Source of the DNA: Melioribacteraceae bacterium
GTDB taxonomy: Bacteria; Bacteroidota; Ignavibacteria; Ignavibacteriales; Melioribacteraceae
Direction: 5' to 3'
NCBI GenBank assembly: GCA_023230485.1
Contig: JALNXG010000060.1
Span: forward strand, 1-23,751
Length of the DNA stretch: 23,751 nt
Part shown: one piece after another, positions 7,924 through 15,283 of the stretch
How the letters are laid out: every line of letters starts with the position of its first letter
Numbering within the stretch: the first letter of the stretch is position 1
Made by a program: the position numbers and the translations under genes
Notes under the pieces: generated by a model
Seen by the model: only the letters and a program-made list of their open reading frames with translations
Databases searched by the model: none
What the model was told of the DNA's origin: nothing

Positions 7924-8727
7924 TTAGTTATTGATCTTTGTATGATCTATTTCAGAACCTAAAACGCTATGTGGAATTAAGAATACAATTAACATTACTA
8001 CTGAGGCAATTAAAGCCACCAGATATGGATTATCAGAATTTTTCATTTTGAACCAAGCGATTACCCAAACGATAACTGCTATTAGAGTTTTGTTATCGGT
8101 TAAATCCCAGCCAAAGGGAACGCCTGTCCATAAAGCACCGAATGCAAAATACTGCACAATAGGACCGAAAATTAATCCACCTAATATTGCAAGCGCTAAA
8201 GTCCAAGCAACTAATTTATCTAGAGAGTTTTGTTGGTTAAGAATTTCTAATCCTGCACGAGTAGAAACAAGCATTGCTCCAAACATAACGATAACGTGCG
8301 GTATGAGAATCCAAATCGGTACATCACCTTTAAACCGGATAATATTTTGCTCATCATTTGGAATATGAATAGCCATATTGTTTTTCGATAATTCTATGTG
8401 ATAGATAATTTTACCTGCGGGTGGTTGATGTGGTAGTATGCCAAGAAGCTTTCCCTCTTTATAAACCATTTCTTGATTTTCCCATTGATCGTGGGACTTA
8501 AATCTTTTCCAGACTAGGTTTCCTTTAATATCCTTATCAGAAACGTCAATAGTAATGATATGATCGCCTTCACCGCCGTGGCTTCGGTCTAACTTAAATT
8601 GAATTTCTGAATTAGATATTTTTGCTTCACCCGAAATTGGGTAAGTTGGACCTGTAAGACGTTGATAAATTGCAGAAGAGACAGTTATTATGAAAGCGAT
8701 AAGCCATAAGATTAAATTTTTTTTCAT
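7924..8727 (-). CDS. Conserved five-helix membrane protein with extracytoplasmic domain
   Basis: I do not recognise a named family. The 267 residues comprise one N-terminal helix (about 5-20), a hydrophilic region of about 115 residues probably outside the membrane (21-137, beta-rich looking, with HDQWENQEMVYKEGKLLGIL), then four helices (about 138-155, 171-195, 212-227, 233-252). Striking conserved-looking stretches border the later helices: PHVIVMFGAM, STRAGLEIL, and GALWTGVPFGWDLTDNKT (residues 197-214). The last recalls hypothetical proteins of Bacteroidetes, but I cannot name a domain. It is first in the operon with the OPT transporter and aminotransferase, so it may be an accessory, sensor or partner of the transporter (inference). 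The start is an ATG with GGAA a few bases upstream and a predicted promoter just before it. Confidence 0.85.
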   Translation of the reverse strand: MKKNLILWLIAFIITVSSAIYQRLTGPTYPISGEAKISNSEIQFKLDRSHGGEGDHIITIDVSDKDIKGNLVWKRFKSHDQWENQEMVYKEGKLLGILPHQPPAGKIIYHIELSKNNMAIHIPNDEQNIIRFKGDVPIWILIPHVIVMFGAMLVSTRAGLEILNQQNSLDKLVAWTLALAILGGLIFGPIVQYFAFGALWTGVPFGWDLTDNKTLIAVIVWVIAWFKMKNSDNPYLVALIASVVMLIVFLIPHSVLGSEIDHTKINN

Positions 8728-8751
8728 GAGTTCCGAATTTTAAATTTCACT

Positions 8752-8781
8752 AAAATACCGTAATTACGGTAACAGAATCAA
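8752..8781 (-). promoter_or_regulatory. Predicted promoter of the membrane protein/OPT/aminotransferase operon
   Basis: On the minus strand TTGATT (8776-8781) and TATTTT (8752-8757) are 18 bp apart, placing a transcript start near 8745 and a leader of about 18 nt before the ATG at 8727. The spacer is almost filled by the perfect palindrome described separately. Confidence 0.45.
8756..8771. promoter_or_regulatory. Perfect 16-bp palindrome, candidate operator
   Basis: TACCGTAATTACGGTA is a perfect dyad in the 82-bp gap before the three-gene operon. It lies between the predicted -35 and -10 boxes, where repressors or MerR-type activators bind. With two CCG/CGG cores in very AT-rich DNA it is unlikely to be simple AT-rich chance. 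I cannot match it to a named regulator, and no regulator gene is adjacent except the histidine kinase, which has no DNA-binding domain. Confidence 0.6.
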
Positions 8782-8809
8782 TTGTTAATTTGTTTTCTTT
8801 CTGTTCTAT

Positions 8810-10708
8810 TTATGGTTTTAATAAAGGGAGAGTAAATGAAAATTTTGATCCTTTATTTAATTCGGATTCAATCCATATTTTACCACTATGCTTATCAACC
8901 ATTTCCTTACAAAGAAGAAGTCCTAAACCTGTACCTTCTTCATTAGCCGTACCTTTAGAACTGATACTTTTATCAATCTTAAATAGATCAGCAATTCTTT
9001 CCTTCGGCATACCGACACCTGAATCAGTTACAGAAAATTCGATGTGATTTTCTTTCTTAACTGCATCAACAATAATTTTGCCTCCGATATTGGTAAATTT
9101 AATAGCATTAGAAATAAGGTTTCTAATAATTGCAGCAAACATATTTTTATCAGCAAATACTATTATTGAATTATCAATATTATATTCTAAATTAATTCCT
9201 TTATTAGAAGCTGTTTGAGCCAGTAAATTCAGTGTACCGTTCATCTCGTGTTTAACAGGGATAAGTTCAGGTTTAAAGGGCATTTTACCAGTTTGGAGAC
9301 GCGACCATTCAAGAAGATTTTCGAGTAATTTATATGCACTATGAATTAATTCATCTATTGATAGGATAAATTCTTTTTTTTCATCTTCATTCAAAGTTGG
9401 GAATTCATCAACTAAAATTTGTGAATATCCAAGAAGTCCTTGGAATGGGCTTTTTAGATCATGCGCTATAATTGAAAAGAATCTATCCTTAGTTAAATTT
9501 GTTTCCGCTAATTCCTGAGCATATTTATTAATTGCATCGATATATTTTTTTCGTTCGATGGTTTGAGAAATTTGATCAGCAACAAAGCTCAATAATTGAA
9601 GTTCTTCTTCTTTGAAAGCATTAGGGTCGTGATAATCTTGGACAACAATTGCTCCAAAAGTTTTACCATATAGTTTTAAAGGTACGCCAAGCCAGATTTC
9701 CGTGGGAGTACCGATTAATTCCACTTCCCCTAATTCTCTAAGCTTCATATCAAGTTCAATATCAATAAGTTTGGCTTCACCACTTCTTAATACATATTCA
9801 GTTAATCCTTTCCCCGGTTTTTTGGGATCATATGGATCATCATATTCATCTACCATATAAGGGAATGATATTTCATCTTTTATTTCATCATAAATAGCGA
9901 TATAGAAATTCTTACCGCTCATTAATTTACTTATTTCTTCATGTATTTTTTTATATAAGGAATCTATATCCTTCGAGCTTAGAGCAGATTCAGAAATATC
10001 ATAAAGTACTTCTCTAATTAATTCCGATTTTTTTCTATGGGTAATATTATGTCCAATGCCAATAAGTCCTATAATCTTTCCTTCAGGATCTCTTAAAGGA
10101 GCTTTTGAAGTAAGAAGCCAATTTTTCTTTCCATTGCTATCAAAGAAATATTCTTCTCTACTGAGTACTGATTTACCTGTGGTAATAATTTCTTGATCGT
10201 CTTTATAAAAAGCATCTGCCACCTCCTTAGCAAAATAATCATAATCAGTTTTGCCAAGTGCTTCCTCTTCCGAATTACATTTCATATTTTCAAGATCTGT
10301 TTTATTTGCAAGTGTCTTGCGGCATTCTAAATCCTTTGCATAAATAGCATCAGGTATATTATCGATTAAAGTTCTTAATAGAATTCTCTCCCTTACAATT
10401 GCTTCTTCTTTTTTAAGAGATTCTTGACGTAACTCTTCCTTTTGTTTATAATCCGAGACTAAGAGATCACGGAACTTACTAAATTTTCTAAGTAGAATAA
10501 AAAGGAGGGTTAAAGTTGATAAGCTATATAAGAATAATTTTATATTATGAGATTGTGAATTACTTAAATCAAATAATGACGATTGAAATAAAAGCTCGAT
10601 TGCAGTAAAAATTAGAGCAAAAATTATCACAATAATTAATATAGATATTGAAGCTTTTTTATTCTCATCAACAAGATTAACAGTCTTTAATACAGTATCA
10701 TTCTTCAT
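8810..10708 (-). CDS. Membrane sensor histidine kinase (PAS-GAF-HisKA-HATPase)
   Basis: 632 residues from the ATG at 10708. Two helices (about 21-41 and 56-74) leave almost no periplasmic loop. A coiled linker (about 80-110) leads to a PAS domain (111-227, IDNIPDAIYAKDLECRKTLAN through GIGHNITHRKKSE), then a GAF domain (about 233-388, GVPLKLYGKTFGAIVVQDYH). HisKA follows, with the phospho-acceptor H416 in SIIAHDLKSP, and then HATPase: N box RNLISNAIKF (529-538), G1 DSGVGM (562-567), G2 GTGLGL (592-597). All catalytic motifs are present. With no periplasmic sensor, signals are probably intracellular or membrane-borne, through PAS and GAF. The frame opens at an ATG at 10768, but those 20 extra residues look like translated noncoding DNA; neither start has a Shine-Dalgarno. 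No response regulator lies in the window, so it is an orphan here. Confidence 0.93.
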   Translation of the reverse strand: MKNDTVLKTVNLVDENKKASISILIIVIIFALIFTAIELLFQSSLFDLSNSQSHNIKLFLYSLSTLTLLFILLRKFSKFRDLLVSDYKQKEELRQESLKKEEAIVRERILLRTLIDNIPDAIYAKDLECRKTLANKTDLENMKCNSEEEALGKTDYDYFAKEVADAFYKDDQEIITTGKSVLSREEYFFDSNGKKNWLLTSKAPLRDPEGKIIGLIGIGHNITHRKKSELIREVLYDISESALSSKDIDSLYKKIHEEISKLMSGKNFYIAIYDEIKDEISFPYMVDEYDDPYDPKKPGKGLTEYVLRSGEAKLIDIELDMKLRELGEVELIGTPTEIWLGVPLKLYGKTFGAIVVQDYHDPNAFKEEELQLLSFVADQISQTIERKKYIDAINKYAQELAETNLTKDRFFSIIAHDLKSPFQGLLGYSQILVDEFPTLNEDEKKEFILSIDELIHSAYKLLENLLEWSRLQTGKMPFKPELIPVKHEMNGTLNLLAQTASNKGINLEYNIDNSIIVFADKNMFAAIIRNLISNAIKFTNIGGKIIVDAVKKENHIEFSVTDSGVGMPKERIADLFKIDKSISSKGTANEEGTGLGLLLCKEMVDKHSGKIWIESELNKGSKFSFTLPLLKP

Positions 10709-10841
10709 AGTATAATATAGGATTTGTGTGTCTTCAAAATAGTGATTTAAAATGAAAAATACATTCATTAACCATAAAAAAGTCTATTTCTATCTCGTTA
10801 ATTGAACTAAACTTTATTATTTTTGAATTATATATCGAAAT

Positions 10842-10845
10842 GGAG
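10842..10845 (+). promoter_or_regulatory. Ribosome binding site supporting the TTG start of gmhA
   Basis: GGAG, 8 nt upstream of the TTG at 10854. Together with the conserved N-terminal length it supports the TTG start. Confidence 0.6.
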
Positions 10846-10853
10846 TAATTGTC

Positions 10854-11435
10854 TTGAATAAACCTGATTTTTTTAAACAATCTTTAATTGAGAGTTCCGA
10901 GGTAAAACTTAAAATTCTCGATTCATGTGAAGCAACGACTATAGAAGCAATCGACTTAATTGTGAATATGTTTAGGAATGGTGGCAAACTATTATTATGC
11001 GGGAATGGCGGAAGTGCTGCAGACTGCCAACACATTGCAACTGAATTTATGATTCGATTAAATCACGAGATCAATCGCCCTGCATTACCGGCGATTGCAA
11101 TTACAACCGATTCATCTAATCTAACTGCAGGCGGAAATGATATCGGTTATGAGAATATTTTTGCACGAAACGTGGAAGGACTTGGTAATAAAGGAGATAT
11201 TCTTCTTTCGATCTCTACGAGCGGAAATTCTAAGAATGTTATTAAAGCAATTGAAAAAGCAAAAGAAAAAGGGATGAAAAATATTGCTCTTCTTGGCGGC
11301 AATGGTGGGAAAATAAAAAATATAGTTGATTGCGCTATTGTAATTCCTTCAGATAATACACAACGCATTCAAGAAGGACACATTACGGTGGAACATATTA
11401 TATGCGAACTAGTAGAATTAGAATTATATAAATAA
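10854..11435 (+). CDS. gmhA: Sedoheptulose-7-phosphate isomerase (phosphoheptose isomerase)
   Basis: A 193-residue single SIS-domain protein of normal GmhA length. It converts sedoheptulose 7-phosphate to D-glycero-D-manno-heptose 7-phosphate, the first step to the heptoses of LPS inner core or glycoprotein glycans, in the cytoplasm. Visible motifs: LCGNGGSAADCQHIATEF (48-65), which includes the expected catalytic glutamate E64; the sugar-phosphate loop SISTSGNSKNVIKAI (119-133); and RIQEGHITVEHI (171-182) with the catalytic histidine H176. DiaA and other SIS relatives are close, but the TEF and QEGH residues favour GmhA. TTG start with a good Shine-Dalgarno. The aconitase gene begins 13 bp after its stop, so the two are probably one transcript. 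It is divergent from the histidine kinase. No other heptose gene is in the window. Confidence 0.9.
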   Translation: MNKPDFFKQSLIESSEVKLKILDSCEATTIEAIDLIVNMFRNGGKLLLCGNGGSAADCQHIATEFMIRLNHEINRPALPAIAITTDSSNLTAGGNDIGYENIFARNVEGLGNKGDILLSISTSGNSKNVIKAIEKAKEKGMKNIALLGGNGGKIKNIVDCAIVIPSDNTQRIQEGHITVEHIICELVELELYK

Positions 11436-11448
11436 AAGGGGAAATGTA

Positions 11449-13713
11449 ATGACAGCAAATTTAGATATGATAGAAAAAAAATATTCTGAATTTATAGATA
11501 AAGTGGAAGCAGCGCGGAAATTACTCGGACGTCCGATGACTTATACAGAAAAGATTTTATATACTCATCTATGGGAACCGGTAACTAAAAAATTTGAAGG
11601 TGGAAAAGATTTTACTGAATTTGCGCCCGATCGAGTTGCCATGCAAGATGCAACAGCTCAAATGGCATTATTGCAATTTATGCACTCTGGTAGAAAAACT
11701 ACTGCAGTACCATCCACAGCACATTGTGATCACTTAATTCAAGCTCAGGTTGGTGCAAAAGAAGATTTAGATAGAGCTTATAATGAAAGTAAAGAAGTTT
11801 TTGATTTTATTGAAAGCATCTCAAAAAAATATGGTGTTGGATTTTGGAAACCGGGTGCAGGTATTATTCATCAGGTAGTATTAGAGAATTATGCTTTCCC
11901 TGGCGGAATGATGATTGGTACAGATTCACATACACCTAATGCCGGTGGGCTTGGTATGGTGGCAATCGGTGTCGGTGGTGCTGATGCAGTGGACGTTATG
12001 GCAGGTATGCCGTGGGAATTAAAATTTCCTAAACTTATCGGAATAAAACTAACAGGAAAACTTTCCGGCTGGACTTCATCTAAAGATGTAATATTGAAAG
12101 TTGCCGGTATTCTTACTGTAAAAGGGGGTACGGGTGCTATTGTAGAATATTTTGGTGAAGGCGCTAATTCAATTTCATGTACAGGAAAAGGAACTATCTG
12201 TAATATGGGTGCTGAAATCGGGGCTACTACTTCGGTATTCCCTTTCGATGAAAAAATGTCCGCATACTTAAGAAAAACAGATAGAGCAGATTTAGCCGAT
12301 ATGGCAGAAAAATTAGCAGATGAATTAAAAGCAGATGAAGAAGTATATGAATCACCCGCAGAATATTTCGATCAACTGATTGAAATTAATTTAAGCGAAT
12401 TAGAACCACATATTAACGGACCATTCACTCCCGATCTCGCATGGCCTGTTTCAAAAATGAAGGAAGCAGTAGAAGAGAATGGTTACCCTGATAATATTAG
12501 CGTCGCATTAATCGGAAGCTGTACTAATTCTAGCTACGAAGATATTGATAGGGCTGCAAGTATTGCACGTCAAGCACTTAATAAGGGCTTAAAAGCAAAA
12601 ACACAGTTTACAATTACTCCCGGTTCAGAACAAGTAAGAGCTACAATTGAACGAGACGGGCAGCTTGCTACACTTACAGAATTTGGCGGTTTAGTTCTAG
12701 CGAATGCGTGCGGACCGTGTATCGGAATGTGGAAAAGAATGGATACTAAGATTGGCGAAAAAAATACTATCGTAACTTCATTCAATAGAAATTTTGCAAA
12801 ACGAAATGATGGAAATCCTGAAACCTACGCATTCGTTGCAAGTCCTGAACTTGTAACAGCAATGGCTATTTCAGGCAAGCTTTCATTTAATCCGGAAACT
12901 GATACGATAGAAAACAAAAGTGGAGCAAAGATAAAACTTGATCCACCTCATGGAGATGAATTGCCATTTATTGATTTTGATAAAGGTGAAGTTGGATATA
13001 TTCCACCATCACCTGATGGTTTTAAAACAGAAGTAATTATTAATCCTGATAGTAAGCGCCTTCAATTTCTTGAAAGATTTACTCCATGGGATGGGAATGA
13101 TTTTTTAAATATGCCTCTATTATTAAAAGCAAAAGGAAAATGTACTACGGATCATATTTCCCCTGCCGGACCATGGTTAAAGTTCCGTGGACATCTTGAT
13201 AACATTTCGAATAATATGTTTATCGGAGCTATAAATGCATTCACAGAGAATGCAGGAGAAGTGAAAAATCAGTACACCGGTGAATACAAAGAAGTACATG
13301 AAGTGGCAAGAGATTATAAACGACATGGACATGGCTGGGTAGTAATCGGTGATGAAAATTATGGTGAAGGATCAAGCCGTGAACATGCAGCAATGGAGCC
13401 CCGTTTCTTAGGTGGTAAAGCAATCATTACAAAAAGCTTTGCTCGTATTCACGAAACCAATCTTAAAAAACAAGGTTTGCTTCCACTTACATTCGATAAT
13501 ACAAAAGATTATGATAGGATTCAGGAAGATGATAAAATAAGTTTAGTGGGGTTAAAGAATTTAGCTCCTGATAAGCAAGTTGAAATGATCGTTAGACATG
13601 AGAATGGCACTACTGAGACTATCATGCTTAATCATTCATTTAATGCAGGACAGATTGAATGGTTCAAAGCAGGCGGTGCTCTTAATCTAATTGCTAAGAT
13701 GCAGGGGAACTAG
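11449..13713 (+). CDS. acn: Aconitate hydratase, mitochondrial-type
   Basis: 754 residues, the normal size for mitochondrial-type aconitase. It interconverts citrate and isocitrate in the TCA cycle using a [4Fe-4S] cluster. Cluster cysteines are C358 in GSCTNSSYED and C421 and C424 in ANACGPCIGMW; the 63- and 3-residue spacings equal those of the pig enzyme as I recall it (385, 448, 451). Other signatures: VPSTAHCDHLIQAQ, MMIGTDSHTPNAGGLGM, and in the C-terminal swivel domain GDENYGEGSSREHAA and the active-site arginine region AIITKSFARIHETNL. ATG start with AAGGGG upstream, 13 bp after gmhA, and a strong hairpin terminator follows. Mitochondrial-type aconitase is common in Bacteroidetes-group bacteria. 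No truncation or missing residue seen. Confidence 0.97.
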   Translation: MTANLDMIEKKYSEFIDKVEAARKLLGRPMTYTEKILYTHLWEPVTKKFEGGKDFTEFAPDRVAMQDATAQMALLQFMHSGRKTTAVPSTAHCDHLIQAQVGAKEDLDRAYNESKEVFDFIESISKKYGVGFWKPGAGIIHQVVLENYAFPGGMMIGTDSHTPNAGGLGMVAIGVGGADAVDVMAGMPWELKFPKLIGIKLTGKLSGWTSSKDVILKVAGILTVKGGTGAIVEYFGEGANSISCTGKGTICNMGAEIGATTSVFPFDEKMSAYLRKTDRADLADMAEKLADELKADEEVYESPAEYFDQLIEINLSELEPHINGPFTPDLAWPVSKMKEAVEENGYPDNISVALIGSCTNSSYEDIDRAASIARQALNKGLKAKTQFTITPGSEQVRATIERDGQLATLTEFGGLVLANACGPCIGMWKRMDTKIGEKNTIVTSFNRNFAKRNDGNPETYAFVASPELVTAMAISGKLSFNPETDTIENKSGAKIKLDPPHGDELPFIDFDKGEVGYIPPSPDGFKTEVIINPDSKRLQFLERFTPWDGNDFLNMPLLLKAKGKCTTDHISPAGPWLKFRGHLDNISNNMFIGAINAFTENAGEVKNQYTGEYKEVHEVARDYKRHGHGWVVIGDENYGEGSSREHAAMEPRFLGGKAIITKSFARIHETNLKKQGLLPLTFDNTKDYDRIQEDDKISLVGLKNLAPDKQVEMIVRHENGTTETIMLNHSFNAGQIEWFKAGGALNLIAKMQGN

Positions 13714-13735
13714 TTTACATTATCAATAATGTAAA
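13714..13735. repeat. Perfect 10-bp inverted repeat directly after the aconitase stop
   Basis: TTTACATTAT and ATAATGTAAA are perfect arms around a 2-nt centre, starting at the base after the stop codon. Its 3' arm shares 3 bases with the following terminator stem. It could be a stabilising 3' hairpin of the aconitase mRNA or a protein-binding dyad. Confidence 0.5.
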
Positions 13736-13769
13736 AAAAGCAGTAAGGAAATCCTTACTGCTTTTTTTT
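13733..13769. terminator. Bidirectional rho-independent terminator
   Basis: AGCAGTAAGG and CCTTACTGCT form a G/C-containing stem around a 4-nt loop, flanked by a run of seven A and eight T, so the structure works in both directions. It ends the gmhA-acn transcript on the plus strand and the convergent DUF192 gene (stop at 13789) on the minus strand. Confidence 0.9.
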
Positions 13770-13788
13770 AAATTATTTTATTCAATAA

Positions 13789-14388
13789 TTAAAATCGGCG
13801 GTATGCTATCTTGTCCCCTTCATTGATATTATATTTATCAGAAAAACCTGCAATAGTTTCAACTACATACATTGCCGGTTTAAGGGATGGATATGATTCT
13901 TCCGAATAGGGGGTTGTATTTTTATGAATTTTGATTATTTCAAAATCGGAAGTAACGAACATTATATCTAATGGAATAATAGTGTTTTTCATCCAAAAAG
14001 ATTGATATGTTTGAATTGGAAAGATAAAAAGCATTCCTTGATTTTCTTCCATCTTATCCCTAAACATTAATCCGGTTGCTCTTTCGCTATCATCATCTGC
14101 AATTTGTATTTCGATCAGTTTAAGGATTTTATTCTCTTTCGTGTAGAACGAAAGCTCGCCCTGTTTTTCAAAATTATATGCGACCATTTTTTCCTTAGAT
14201 TCCGTTTTCTCTTCATTTACCGGCGTTGGTGCTAATATTAAATTAGCCAATACGAGATAAATGATTGATATGAATAATAAAACACCAATTCCGAACTGAA
14301 ATAATCTTTTTTTTCTTTGGGGTGAAAATGATTTTATTTTTTTGATCATATTCTTAAATTCTATTTTATTTTTTAAATTATTAATCAT
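13789..14388 (-). CDS. Membrane-anchored DUF192 protein
   Basis: 199 residues: a basic N-terminus (PQRKKRLFQ), one transmembrane anchor (about 32-52), a short charged linker (56-75) and a DUF192 domain (about 77-198) exposed outside the inner membrane. DUF192 signatures: ERATGLMFRDKM (102-113), GMLFIFP (118-124), FWMKNTIIPLDIMFV (131-145) and the C-terminal INEGDKI. DUF192 is a small conserved fold of unproven function, often exported. The ATG at 14388 lies only 30 bp from the divergent hydrolase start; an internal ATG at 14349 (MIKKIKSFSP) is an equally good start and would widen the gap. Neither has a clear Shine-Dalgarno. It is terminated by the shared hairpin at 13733-13769. Confidence 0.88.
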   Translation of the reverse strand: MINNLKNKIEFKNMIKKIKSFSPQRKKRLFQFGIGVLLFISIIYLVLANLILAPTPVNEEKTESKEKMVAYNFEKQGELSFYTKENKILKLIEIQIADDDSERATGLMFRDKMEENQGMLFIFPIQTYQSFWMKNTIIPLDIMFVTSDFEIIKIHKNTTPYSEESYPSLKPAMYVVETIAGFSDKYNINEGDKIAYRRF

Positions 14389-14418
14389 ATTAAAATAATT
14401 CTTTTCTATGGCATTTTC

Positions 14419-15267
14419 ATGAATAAAATAGTTTTAAGAAAAAAAATTGAACTCACGCCGGCTCAAGAGAAATTTGTAAAAAGCGGTTGGGGTGAAAACA
14501 TTATCAATACGGAAACCGAAGAGCTCACATATCTGTCTGATGGGATGAAAGTAAATGGCTATCTTTCATATCCAAAAGAGATAAATAAAAAACTGCCTTG
14601 TATAATCTGGTGTCGCGGTGGAGTTGGAGAGGCCGGTGTAATTGATAATTTCAATGCACGTGGAATTTTCGGATTGATTGCAAGTTGGGGTTACGTGGTT
14701 CTCGCTTCGCAATATAGAGGCAATGCCGGAGGCGAAGGTAAAGATGATTTCGGTGGTGATGATTTAAATGATATTCTCAATTTAACCGACTTATCAGATG
14801 AGATTGATTATATTGATGAAACTAAATGGGGCATCGAAGGTTGGAGCAGGGGTGGTATGATGACTTATTTAGCTCTCACAAAAACAGATATCTTTAAAGC
14901 TGCCGTTATAACAGGTGGTATTGCTAACCTAAGATGTAATTCCGAAGAGAGCACGTTTATGAGACATCTATATGAGCTTTCAATGGGTTCGCCATCAACG
15001 GAAGATTATAAAAATAAATGTAAAGAAAGATCGATCATAAATTTTCCGGATAAGATCTCTAAGAATATAAATCTACTTTTGCTTCATGGTACCGCAGATG
15101 ATACAGTTCTGCCTCATGACTCAATCGATATATCGTATAAACTAATTGAGAATAATATAAATTTTAGATTAATATTATATGAGAATGGCGATCATTACCT
15201 AAAAGGGCATAGAAAAGAAGCCGATATTGAAAGAAAAAAGTGGTATGAGAAATATCTCCTTGATTAA
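14419..15267 (+). CDS. Alpha/beta hydrolase, prolyl-oligopeptidase (S9)-like
   Basis: 282 residues without a signal peptide, probably cytoplasmic. The fold is alpha/beta hydrolase with the pattern of the S9 peptidase catalytic domain: SQYRGNAGGEGKDDFGG (97-113), nucleophile S143 in GIEGWSRGGMMTY, acid D228 (or D227) in LLHGTADDTVLP and H259 in YENGDHYL, in the expected order. There is no N-terminal beta-propeller, so it is a stand-alone catalytic domain and could be an acylaminoacyl-peptidase-like enzyme or an esterase; substrate unknown. The N-terminal 45 residues (ELTPAQEKFVKSGWGENIIN) form a short beta-rich extension. It is divergent from the DUF192 gene and converges on the GHL10 gene with only 16 bp between stop codons and no evident terminator there. 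Confidence 0.88.
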   Translation: MNKIVLRKKIELTPAQEKFVKSGWGENIINTETEELTYLSDGMKVNGYLSYPKEINKKLPCIIWCRGGVGEAGVIDNFNARGIFGLIASWGYVVLASQYRGNAGGEGKDDFGGDDLNDILNLTDLSDEIDYIDETKWGIEGWSRGGMMTYLALTKTDIFKAAVITGGIANLRCNSEESTFMRHLYELSMGSPSTEDYKNKCKERSIINFPDKISKNINLLLLHGTADDTVLPHDSIDISYKLIENNINFRLILYENGDHYLKGHRKEADIERKKWYEKYLLD

Positions 15268-15283
15268 AGCAGAAAAAAATTAA

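Noticed and set aside
8048..8368. A 106-codon plus-strand open frame
   Set aside because: Antisense to the five-helix membrane protein; no domain pattern and no ribosome binding site.
10725..10853. Promoter-like boxes for the divergent kinase and gmhA genes, for example TTGAAG with TATACT on the minus strand and a TATTTTTG element on the plus strand
   Set aside because: The minus-strand -10 touches the kinase ATG and the plus-strand boxes have wrong spacing for either sigma-70 or the Bacteroidetes consensus. In DNA this AT-rich such matches are common.
11147..11368. A minus-strand open frame inside gmhA
   Set aside because: The complement of gmhA codons for a conserved enzyme; composition rich in Phe/Pro/Ser as expected for an antisense shadow.
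15268..15283. Possible terminator between the convergent hydrolase and GHL10 genes
   Set aside because: Only an AT-rich 16-bp stretch with weak A/T dyads; no G/C stem was found.
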